A DNA stretch of 15,849 bases from Verrucomicrobiia bacterium (GTDB lineage Bacteria; Verrucomicrobiota; Verrucomicrobiia; Verrucomicrobiales; Akkermansiaceae), in NCBI GenBank assembly GCA_947460915.1, contig CANHKJ010000046.1, positions 1 to 15,849 on the forward strand. The letters are read 5' to 3'. The first letter of the stretch is position 1, and every line of letters starts with the position of its first letter. This document shows positions 1-6,287 of this stretch, piece by piece. Below the pieces are notes generated by a model. It saw only the letters and a list, made by a program, of their open reading frames with translations. It ran no database searches and was not told the DNA's origin. The position numbers were made by a program, and so were the translations under genes.

Positions 1-579
1 ACGAGCCTCAGGCAGCGGCAAGTAGTTGCTTTCCTGACCCGTGCAGGCATTCGGAATGGTCCAGTCGCGCGACTCCGCCGTCCACAGATACGACTCCGGT
101 GTGGAAACTTCTTTGACGTAGTCCATACCTTCCATCGAAGGAGCATTTTTCGCGGTTTCGATCGCTTCGGCCACACTGAGTTCGGTGGTAAGGCAAGCGC
201 GCATGGCTCCGCGTGAGCGCAGATGCTTGGTCAGTGCGCGGGTATCGATGTCCTCGATGCCAAGCACGCCGTGTTCGGAAAAATAATCAGCCAGCGACTT
301 CGTAGCACGCCAGTTGGAAGGAGCGGGGCAAAGTTGGCCGATGACAAAACCACGGATGTGCGGGCCAGCGGACTCGCCGTCGAGCTCATTGATGCCGTAA
401 TTTCCGATCTCCGGATAGGTCATGGTAACAATTTGGCCACGATACGAAGGGTCGGTGATTACCTCCTGATATCCTGTCATCGAGGTGTTAAAACAAATCT
501 CTCCGGTCGTCGTTCCAGCAGCACCGAAGGAATCTCCTTCGAATGTGCGACCGTCTTCAAGTGCTAAAATGGCTCTCAT
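1..579 (-). CDS. carA: Carbamoyl-phosphate synthase small subunit, N-terminal part (runs off left edge)
   Basis: CarA is the glutamine-hydrolysing subunit of carbamoyl-phosphate synthase. It passes ammonia to CarB to make carbamoyl phosphate for pyrimidine and arginine synthesis in the cytoplasm. The frame opens with ATG at 579 and stays open for 193 codons to base 1. Visible family hallmarks are the start MRAILALEDGRTFEG, then GEICFNTSMTGYQEVITDPS (about residues 27-46), QIVTMTYPEIGNYGIN (about 50-65) and GIEDIDTRALTKHLRSRGAM (about 107-126). This is the CPSase small-chain domain. The glutamine amidotransferase half, with its catalytic Cys and His, would lie beyond the left edge. No Shine-Dalgarno sequence precedes the ATG. 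The gene follows the adenosyltransferase on the same strand after 66 bases. I am confident of the identity; only completeness cannot be judged. Confidence 0.96.
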   Translation of the reverse strand, partial: MRAILALEDGRTFEGDSFGAAGTTTGEICFNTSMTGYQEVITDPSYRGQIVTMTYPEIGNYGINELDGESAGPHIRGFVIGQLCPAPSNWRATKSLADYFSEHGVLGIEDIDTRALTKHLRSRGAMRACLTTELSVAEAIETAKNAPSMEGMDYVKEVSTPESYLWTAESRDWTIPNACTGQESNYLPLPEAR

Positions 580-645
580 GTGCGTGGCGCGAAAAAACTA
601 GTCCCCGCATCGGTGCGATGCAAGGATTAAAGGCAAAAACCTAGT

Positions 646-1203
646 TCATGGCGATTTTGGCGTCCGATCTGACGCATCATTTGGAGTGCTTTCCACGCGG
701 GCCATGATCCAGAGGAGATCGGAGATGCGATTGAGAAAAAGCAACACAGACTCACTTACCCCACCATCACTCTCATGGAGCACCCAAGCGTGGCGTTCTG
801 CACGGCGTGAGACAGAACGGGCGAGATCGAGCGCTGCAGCGCCAATGGCACCTTCAGCTCCAGGGCGAGCCCATCCAGTGAAGCGCACGCCGCGGGCTTC
901 CAGTGATGTTGCGGTTTCCTCGATCCAGACCACATCAGCCTCGGTAATGGCGGCATAGGTGTAACGACTTGCATCTCCGGGCAAGGTCGCGAGTTGTCCC
1001 ATGGCTGCGACCAATTTTTCCTGCACGCGATCAATGATCGGCACTAGATCATCTTGCATGCCGGATACCCTCGCCAGCCCTAGAGCAGCATTGAGCTCAT
1101 CGACAGATCCAAGCGCCTCAATGCGAATGGAGGTTTTTGCGATGCGTTTGCTAAAAAGGAGATCCGTTTGTCCCTCGTCGCCGCGTTTGGTAATGATGCT
1201 CAT
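646..1203 (-). CDS. PduO-type ATP:cob(I)alamin adenosyltransferase
   Basis: This enzyme moves the adenosyl group of ATP to cob(I)alamin to make adenosylcobalamin. At 185 aa it has the usual length for the PduO/MMAB family. Visible motifs are the N-terminal ATP-binding stretch TKRGDEGQTDLLFSKR (residues 5-20), GSVDELNAALG (32-42), the arginine-rich ARSVSRRAER (128-137) and the C-terminal LNRISDLLWIMAR (157-169). The stretch that usually reads F-x-LPGG before the Arg motif here reads FTGWARPGAEG (108-118), a deviation in the active-site loop. The ATG overlaps the stop of the upstream exported-protein gene (ATGA at 1200-1203), so the two are probably translationally coupled. No B12-dependent enzyme or cobalamin riboswitch is visible nearby. 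The family call is firm; whether it serves de novo synthesis or salvage cannot be told. Confidence 0.92.
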   Translation of the reverse strand: MSIITKRGDEGQTDLLFSKRIAKTSIRIEALGSVDELNAALGLARVSGMQDDLVPIIDRVQEKLVAAMGQLATLPGDASRYTYAAITEADVVWIEETATSLEARGVRFTGWARPGAEGAIGAAALDLARSVSRRAERHAWVLHESDGGVSESVLLFLNRISDLLWIMARVESTPNDASDRTPKSP

Positions 1204-1811
1204 GGTTTTTTGTTGGATTTTGTTTCCTCAGTGCCGCCCTCGATGTTGACGTCCGTTAGCAATTGCCAGGAGATCTTTTTGTTGTCGAGACGCAACAATT
1301 CGGAAGCATAAACGGCATCCTCATTGCGTGGATCCATTTCCGCGGCAACCTCCACGAAGCAACGGCCTAGCAATTGATCTTGCTCGTTGGCTTGTTTCAG
1401 CAACAACTGGCCACGGGTGAGCAGCAAGCGTGCGAGCACTTCGGCGCTGTAATCGCCATCGACGATCTGTGGCAGGATTCCTTTTTCGAGTTGGAAATTC
1501 ATCACCACCGCCTTGCGATTGCGCGGTGACAGATGCAGTGATAGGGCGATCAAGCGGCGACCTTGTGCCAATGATTCCGCTGATCCCTTTGATTCTGCGA
1601 TGCGATTCCCGACGTAATTGGCGATGTTGAGGGCGTATTCCTCGCGCTCCTTGTCCATCATCCCGAGCTCGTCAGAAAATAATCCGGGGCCAACTACAGG
1701 AGCCTTGTAGGCAAATTTCGCACCATCACCCTCCGCAGCGAGACTGCAGCCCAGTCCGCAAAAAATAAAGCCAATCACCACTTGCCACACGCGCATCATG
1801 CGCCCTAGCAT
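1200..1811 (-). CDS. Exported protein of unknown function, TPR-like helical
   Basis: I do not recognise a named family. The protein has up to 203 aa. Three possible starts lie close together: ATG at 1811, 1799 and 1796. The last two (MMRVWQVV) give the better signal peptide, a hydrophobic run VWQVVIGFIFCGLG followed by a SLA-AE cleavage site, so export is likely. A lipobox reading (GLGC) is poor because position -3 is Gly. The mature part is mainly amphipathic helix, with stretches such as RRLIALSLHLSPRNRKAVV and FVEVAAEMDPRNEDAVYASE that resemble tetratricopeptide units ('P-R-N-x-x-A'). This suggests a protein-interaction scaffold, but that is inference. The C-terminal tail is Lys/Glu-rich. 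The stop overlaps the adenosyltransferase start (ATGA). Upstream it diverges from the cyclo-ligase gene with only 23 bases between them. Confidence 0.75.
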   Translation of the reverse strand: MLGRMMRVWQVVIGFIFCGLGCSLAAEGDGAKFAYKAPVVGPGLFSDELGMMDKEREEYALNIANYVGNRIAESKGSAESLAQGRRLIALSLHLSPRNRKAVVMNFQLEKGILPQIVDGDYSAEVLARLLLTRGQLLLKQANEQDQLLGRCFVEVAAEMDPRNEDAVYASELLRLDNKKISWQLLTDVNIEGGTEETKSNKKP

Positions 1812-1834
1812 CTGTCGAAATCAGAATTTTTCAA

Positions 1835-2407
1835 GTGCCAAATCCAGACATCCATCTTGCCAAAAAACAACTTCGTCAACACATCCGGAACTTGCCATTG
1901 GGTGACGAAGGAGCAATGTCGGCGCGGCTAGTGCAGAATCTACAAGAATGGCTGAGCACGCGTCCTGAGTTGCGCAGCATCGCTCTTTTTGCCGCCATGC
2001 CCCGCGAGCCAGATCTGCTCCCCTTAGTGGCACTGATGCCTGAGCGCCGTTTTGTTTTTCCCTGTATTCGCGAGGGCGTGATGGAATTTCATCCGATTGC
2101 GAACATTGATGAACTCAACGCAGGAACATGGGGCATCCTCGAGCCGCGAGCGGAAGCGCAAATTTGCGCACCTGCGGAAATCGATCTCCTACTATGTCCG
2201 GGGCTGGCCTTCACAAGGGCGGGGCATCGACTCGGCAAAGGGAAAGGCTACTACGACCGCTACTTGACGCGCTTTATCAATCCTCGCCCACCTTGCTACG
2301 GTGTAACATTTTCTGCCTTTGTTTGCGAGAGCATTCCTTGTGAGCCAAACGATGCCATGATGGATTGGGTGATCGATGAAACAATGAATGGGATCGCAGA
2401 TCTTTAG
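1835..2407 (+). CDS. ygfA: 5-formyltetrahydrofolate cyclo-ligase
   Basis: The enzyme converts 5-formyltetrahydrofolate to 5,10-methenyltetrahydrofolate using ATP, returning a storage or inhibitory folate to one-carbon metabolism. The 190-aa length fits the family. Visible hallmarks are the basic N-terminal AKKQLRQHIR (residues 9-18, substrate/ATP side), GTWGILEP (97-104) and the signature DLLLCPGLAFTRAGHRLGKG followed by KGYYDRYL (117-144). A C-terminal D-x-M-D-x-V-I-D-E (173-182) matches the usual conserved end. The start is GTG at 1835; no ATG in this frame lies close enough upstream, and the N-terminal motif needs this start. It is a lone plus-strand gene between two minus-strand clusters, and it converges on the hairpin terminator at 2431-2453. 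Unlike the E. coli ygfA locus, no 6S RNA is adjacent. Confidence 0.94.
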   Translation: MPNPDIHLAKKQLRQHIRNLPLGDEGAMSARLVQNLQEWLSTRPELRSIALFAAMPREPDLLPLVALMPERRFVFPCIREGVMEFHPIANIDELNAGTWGILEPRAEAQICAPAEIDLLLCPGLAFTRAGHRLGKGKGYYDRYLTRFINPRPPCYGVTFSAFVCESIPCEPNDAMMDWVIDETMNGIADL

Positions 2408-2430
2408 GCCGCTTCACTAAGAAAGCAAAA

Positions 2431-2453
2431 CGCCCGCCGGATGAGGGCGGGCG
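2431..2453 (-). terminator. Rho-independent terminator after gspG
   Basis: A perfect 8-bp GC stem (CGCCCGCC at 2431-2438, GGCGGGCG at 2446-2453) encloses a 7-base loop. Read on the minus strand, the stem is followed directly by TTTTGCTTTC, the expected U-rich tract. It sits 45 bases beyond the gspG stop and closes the secretion cluster. On the plus strand the stem follows the cyclo-ligase stop by 23 bases, but the downstream bases (ATTGGCT) are poor in T, so it would be weaker in that direction. Confidence 0.85.
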
Positions 2454-2497
2454 ATTGGCTGTGGTTGACGGGGGCGGATAGAAGATCCGCGCTCCTG

Positions 2498-3130
2498 TTA
2501 CTTCCAGTTGGTGAGGTTGTCACCAGCGAACTTATCGGTGTCAGAGCTACCCTTTTGACCATCGGGACCATTTGACCAGAGATCGAAGTCGGGATTGTTG
2601 CATTCAATATCCTCGTTACCGTTTGCATCGATTGCAGGCAGGTAGTTGTAGCTGAAGCCCCAAGGATCGAGAATGGTGTTATTTTCACCAATCGGATTTG
2701 CCGGATTGCCTGATCCACCTGGCGTGCTGGACCATCCTTGCTTGGTGCTGGTAGGATCCAGTTCCGCGAGGTAAATTCTAATCGCAGTGCCATCCACAAC
2801 GGTGGGGGCGGTGCCACTGTCGCCCTTGCGCTTCTTGTAATCATAGCCTTCAAAAAACAAGGCGCGATAGAGCGAATTGGAACCGGTATTATCCCCAGCA
2901 ATGCGCACTGGATAACTCCCCATGTCGCTTTTGTAGTCTTCGAGCGCATTTTCCAGCAACTTGATTTGTGTGGTACATTTGCTCTTGGCTTGATTGCGCT
3001 GCATGGCGCTGAGGCCACCAACGGTAAGGCTGGCGAGCACAACGATGATGGCGACGACAACCATCAGCTCCATCAAGGTGAAGCCTTTAGCTGTAGCTGA
3101 TTTTGCGAAGGAACGGGTGGACTTTTTCAT
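2498..3130 (-). CDS. gspG: Type II secretion major pseudopilin, GspG-like
   Basis: This is the main subunit of the short periplasmic pseudopilus that pushes cargo through the type II secretion system. The 210-aa protein has a class III signal: a 16-residue basic leader ending AKG, then FTLMELMVVVAIIVVLASL. The peptidase cut would fall between G16 and F17, with E21 as the conserved Glu at mature position 5. After the long N-terminal helix comes ENALEDYKSDMGSYP (60-74). The GspG C-terminal signature follows, with DPWGFSYNY (155-163) and DFDLWSNGPDGQKG (181-194), the calcium-binding acidic loop. The middle region (about 75-150) is longer than in the short classical GspG proteins. Cys52 and Cys177 could form a disulfide. 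It is the last gene of the cluster, 43 bases after gspF. No prepilin peptidase is in the window. A type IV pilin-like role is possible but the C-terminal signature favours GspG. Confidence 0.92.
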   Translation of the reverse strand: MKKSTRSFAKSATAKGFTLMELMVVVAIIVVLASLTVGGLSAMQRNQAKSKCTTQIKLLENALEDYKSDMGSYPVRIAGDNTGSNSLYRALFFEGYDYKKRKGDSGTAPTVVDGTAIRIYLAELDPTSTKQGWSSTPGGSGNPANPIGENNTILDPWGFSYNYLPAIDANGNEDIECNNPDFDLWSNGPDGQKGSSDTDKFAGDNLTNWK

Positions 3131-3173
3131 GATGATCGTGGGGTTTATTGGTGGGGGGAGGATCGAGACAACC

Positions 3174-4439
3174 TTATTGGTTGCCCATGGTGTTGATGAT
3201 CTTGATCAGTGGCAAGAAGAGCGCGAACACAACCGAACCGACGACGAGCGCCAAGAATACGATCATGATTGGCTCCAAGATACTGGTAAGCGCAGTTACG
3301 GCATTGTCAACTTCGTCATCGTAAACGTCGGCGACTTTCAGAAGCATTTCGGGCAACTGACCAGTTTCTTCACCCACGTCCACCATCGAGATGACCATGT
3401 TCGGGAACACACCCGAGGCTTGGAGCGGAGTTACGATCGATTCACCCTCTTTGACCGCCTCGTGCACTTGGCCGATGGCGTGTGAGATGACCACATTACC
3501 TGCGGTTTCCTTCGTAATGTTCAGAGCCTGAAGAATCGGCACGCCCGAGGTGACCAAGGTTCCGAGTGTGCGTGAGAAACGCGATACGGCGGACTTGCGC
3601 TGGATGTCGCCGAAGATTGGCAGCTTGAGCTTGAGAGCGTCAACAAAGTTACGACCTTTCGGCGTGCGGCCCCATGCGGCAAACGATAGGTAGAAAATGA
3701 CGCCAGCTAGCAAAATCCAGACGACGTTTGGAATGATCCAGACGTTTGAGGTAATGAGGAAATCGGAAAAACCGAAGACAACCTGTGAGATCATCGGCAA
3801 TTCTTGATCGCCCATTTCCGAGAACATATCTTTGAACTTCGGCACGATGAATACCATCAGGAATAGCAAGATCGACACGGCGATGAACATCACGATCACC
3901 GGATAAACCATGGCGGACACAATTTTGTTTTTCAACTTGTGCGCCTTTTCTTGGTACTCGGCCAAACGATTGAGAACGACTTCCAACACACCACCCAGCT
4001 CACCGGCTTTCACCATGTTGACATAAAGTTTGTTGAAAATGCGTGGATGTTGTGCGAGAGACTCGGAAAAGGTAGAACCACCTTGTACCGACTCGCCGAG
4101 GGCGGAAATCGTGGTGCGCAGAACAGGATTCGGCTCTTGTTTGCCAAGCACGGTCAGACCGCGGAGCAAGGGCAGACCTGAGTCGATTAGTGTGGCCAAT
4201 TGGCGCGTGAAAATCATCAAATTTTTCGGCTTGATGCGGCCACCAGTTTTGGCCTTGGGTGCGGCTTTACCTTTCTTGGTAGCGCCTTTTTTGGCACCTT
4301 TGCCAGCCTCTGCGATTTGCGTAGGGTAGAGGCCGCTTGCGCGGAGCTTGGCAAGAGCTTCCGATTCATTCGGGGCGTCGACTGTGCCGGAGGTAAGCTC
4401 TCCTTTGGCATCCATTGCATTGTATTGGAAATTCGGCAT
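3174..4439 (-). CDS. gspF: Type II secretion/type IV pilus inner-membrane platform protein GspF/PilC
   Basis: This polytopic membrane protein is the platform on which the ATPase acts to add or remove pilin subunits. The 421-aa product shows the classical order. A small N-terminal domain (NFQYNAMDAKGELTSGTVDA, 3-22) is followed by a flexible Lys/Ala/Gly-rich linker (about 44-72). The first GspF domain (FTRQLATLIDSGLPLLRGL, 77-95) has the 'KAGELGG' motif (144-150). The second domain (FSRTLGTLVTSGVPILQAL, 288-306) has 'VGEETGQLPEML' (355-366). Transmembrane helices fall at about 173-200, 232-256 and 385-412, the usual three. The C-terminus ends shortly after the last helix, as expected. The linker between the N-terminal domain and the first repeat is unusually basic and long. 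The gene lies 130 bases after gspE-2 and 43 bases before gspG on the same strand. Confidence 0.95.
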   Translation of the reverse strand: MPNFQYNAMDAKGELTSGTVDAPNESEALAKLRASGLYPTQIAEAGKGAKKGATKKGKAAPKAKTGGRIKPKNLMIFTRQLATLIDSGLPLLRGLTVLGKQEPNPVLRTTISALGESVQGGSTFSESLAQHPRIFNKLYVNMVKAGELGGVLEVVLNRLAEYQEKAHKLKNKIVSAMVYPVIVMFIAVSILLFLMVFIVPKFKDMFSEMGDQELPMISQVVFGFSDFLITSNVWIIPNVVWILLAGVIFYLSFAAWGRTPKGRNFVDALKLKLPIFGDIQRKSAVSRFSRTLGTLVTSGVPILQALNITKETAGNVVISHAIGQVHEAVKEGESIVTPLQASGVFPNMVISMVDVGEETGQLPEMLLKVADVYDDEVDNAVTALTSILEPIMIVFLALVVGSVVFALFLPLIKIINTMGNQ

Positions 4440-4569
4440 GGGACTATTGGGACGGGTTTATGTTTATGAAGTTACAGGGATGATTTACTACAAAAAATGG
4501 GTGGATGGCGATGACTATTTTACATAGAGGAAAAATATTTCGTCGAATGTGATGCAAAGCATTTACATA
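4440..4569 (-). other. AT-rich gap between gspE-2 and gspF
   Basis: These 130 bases are the largest gap inside the secretion cluster. On the minus strand a TAAAAT hexamer (complement of 4517-4522) could act as a -10 element for an extra promoter ahead of gspF, but no convincing -35 sits at the right distance. A short 4-bp-arm palindrome (ATGCAAAGCAT, 4552-4562) is too weak to interpret. No terminator hairpin is visible, so read-through from gspE-2 into gspF is expected. Confidence 0.35.
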
Positions 4570-6240
4570 TTATGTATATTTGAGCACTTCCTCAATGGTG
4601 GTATTGCCGAGGTAGATGTTGCGCAGACCATCCTCGCGGAGAGTTTGCATGCCGAGCTCGACGGCTTTTTGCTTGATGACGACCGAGGGTGCACGCTCGA
4701 TGATGAGATCGCGAATCGGATCGGTGATGTCGAGAAGCTCGTAGAGACCTTGACGACCTTTGTAGCCCGATTGCCCGCAAGCATCACAACCGCGGCCAGT
4801 GTAGAAACTCTTGTCGCCAATTTCGTGCGACGAAACGCCGAGTTGGGTGAGAATTGCTTCGTTTGGTTCGTAAGGTGATTTGCATTCCTTGCAAATGGTT
4901 CGCACCAAACGCTGAGCGAGCACGCCTTCGAGCGAGGCGGCGACGAGGAAAGGTTCGCAGCCCATATCGATGAGACGAGTGACGGCGCCTGGAGCATCGT
5001 TGGTGTGCAGGGTGGAGAGCACTAAGTGACCTGTGAGAGCGGCTTGAATGGCGATCTGCGCAGTCTCAATGTCACGCATCTCTCCGATCATGATCCGGTC
5101 TGGGTCTTGACGCAGGAAGGCACGAAGAATGCGAGGGAAGTCGAGTCCGATGGACTCTTGGGTAGGAATCTGGATGATGCCATCGATGTCATACTCGACG
5201 GGGTCTTCTGCAGTGAGCAGCTTGGAATCGATCGTATTGATGCGTCGCAGCGCGGCATAGAGCGTTGTTGTTTTACCAGCACCAGTAGGACCAGTAACAA
5301 TGAAAATGCCGTTAGGCTTCTCGATGGTCTCACCGATATACTCATAAATGTGCGGCGGCAGACCGAGGTTTTCGAGCGAAAGATTGACCGAGGAGCGGTC
5401 GAGAATCCGCAATACGACTGACTCGCCGTATTGAGTGGGCAGCGATGAAACCCGCATGTCCACTTGTTTTTCGCCGAATTGCTTAACGATCCGCCCGTCT
5501 TGCGGGACGCGGCGCTCGGCGATGTTCATGTTCGACATAACCTTCACGCGAGAAATGATCGGTAGGGCGAGGTGCACCGGTGGTGGAGCCATTTCATAGA
5601 GAGCACCATCGATCCGGTAACGGATTTTGAATTCTTTCTCGAAGGGCTCAAAGTGAATGTCGGAGGCTTTTTCCTTGATCGCTTGGTAGAGAACCAAGTC
5701 CACGTAGCGAATGATAGGAGCTGAATTTGCCTCGGCCTCGAGGTCGGCGGCATTTAAGTCACCGCCGCCAAATTCGAGTTGGCTGAGGATGTCTTCCATC
5801 GCCTTGCCATCGCCACCGTAGTACTCGCTGATGCGATCTTCGACCACATAATCAGGCGCAATGAGCAGGTGGATTTCACGACCAAGTGCGAAGCGCAGGT
5901 CTTCAACGGTTTGTGGGTTGAGCGGATCGACCAAGCAGATGAAAAGTCCCTCGTTGGTAAAATTCACGGGTAGCGCGCCATGCAGGCGAGCCATGCCAGC
6001 GGGGATTAGGGCGAGAATTTCTTCAGGTGGAGTCCAGTTGGTAAGATCAACCATTTCCGTGGACAGCTCCTGTGCGACCATCGGCCAGATGTCATTGCGG
6101 TGATTGATGACTTGGTAGTCGGCGAGAATTTCACCGATTTCCTTACCGCTGTGATCGATTTCCGCAATGATATCGGCTGCGAGAGCATGATCGATCATGC
6201 CGCGGTTGATGAAGAGGTCGAGAACCTGTTGGTTGTCCAT
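4570..6240 (-). CDS. gspE: GspE/PilB-type assembly ATPase, second copy (GspE-2)
   Basis: This hexameric cytoplasmic ATPase powers pseudopilus or pilus assembly by turning the GspF platform. The 556-aa product has an N-terminal MshEN/GspE-N-type region (about 1-140). The central domain follows, with KASDIHFEP (191-199), IRYRIDGALYEM (206-217) and AERRVPQDGRI (241-251). The catalytic core holds Walker A GPTGAGKTTT (317-326), the Asp box AEDPVEY (344-350), Walker B DRIMIGEMRD with Glu387, and the His box GHLVLSTLHTND (404-415). A zinc-type tetracysteine is present: C450-x2-C453 and C485-x2-C488. All catalytic elements are intact. It starts at ATG 6240, 47 bases after the stop of a paralogous ATPase, and is followed by gspF. 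The tetracysteine is shared by GspE and PilB; PilT is excluded by the N-terminal region and the Cys motif. Confidence 0.95.
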   Translation of the reverse strand: MDNQQVLDLFINRGMIDHALAADIIAEIDHSGKEIGEILADYQVINHRNDIWPMVAQELSTEMVDLTNWTPPEEILALIPAGMARLHGALPVNFTNEGLFICLVDPLNPQTVEDLRFALGREIHLLIAPDYVVEDRISEYYGGDGKAMEDILSQLEFGGGDLNAADLEAEANSAPIIRYVDLVLYQAIKEKASDIHFEPFEKEFKIRYRIDGALYEMAPPPVHLALPIISRVKVMSNMNIAERRVPQDGRIVKQFGEKQVDMRVSSLPTQYGESVVLRILDRSSVNLSLENLGLPPHIYEYIGETIEKPNGIFIVTGPTGAGKTTTLYAALRRINTIDSKLLTAEDPVEYDIDGIIQIPTQESIGLDFPRILRAFLRQDPDRIMIGEMRDIETAQIAIQAALTGHLVLSTLHTNDAPGAVTRLIDMGCEPFLVAASLEGVLAQRLVRTICKECKSPYEPNEAILTQLGVSSHEIGDKSFYTGRGCDACGQSGYKGRQGLYELLDITDPIRDLIIERAPSVVIKQKAVELGMQTLREDGLRNIYLGNTTIEEVLKYT

Positions 6241-6287
6241 GATGTAAGAGTTTTTTTACGAGGTGAGAAGGAGAAAGTGGATGAGGA

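Noticed and set aside
223..567. Plus-strand open frame opposite carA
   Set aside because: It lies entirely antisense to a well-conserved CarA sequence and its translation has no recognisable domain.
607..621. Hairpin GCATCG-GTG-CGATGC between the adenosyltransferase gene and carA as a terminator or attenuator
   Set aside because: The stem is only 6 bp and the T-run on the minus strand (592-597) begins 9 bases after it, too far for a rho-independent terminator; no alternative antiterminator pairing was seen.
1740..1834. 6S RNA upstream of the cyclo-ligase, as in E. coli
   Set aside because: The space upstream is only 23 bases before the divergent gene begins, so no 6S RNA fits.
2404..3060. 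218-codon minus-strand open frame overlapping gspG in another frame
   Set aside because: GspG in the neighbouring frame has a perfect prepilin signal and C-terminal signature; this frame has no coherent features and reads through the terminator.
4552..4562. Palindrome ATGCAAAGCAT in the gspE-2/gspF gap as an operator
   Set aside because: Four-base arms around three bases are expected by chance in AT-rich sequence, and no promoter is aligned to it.
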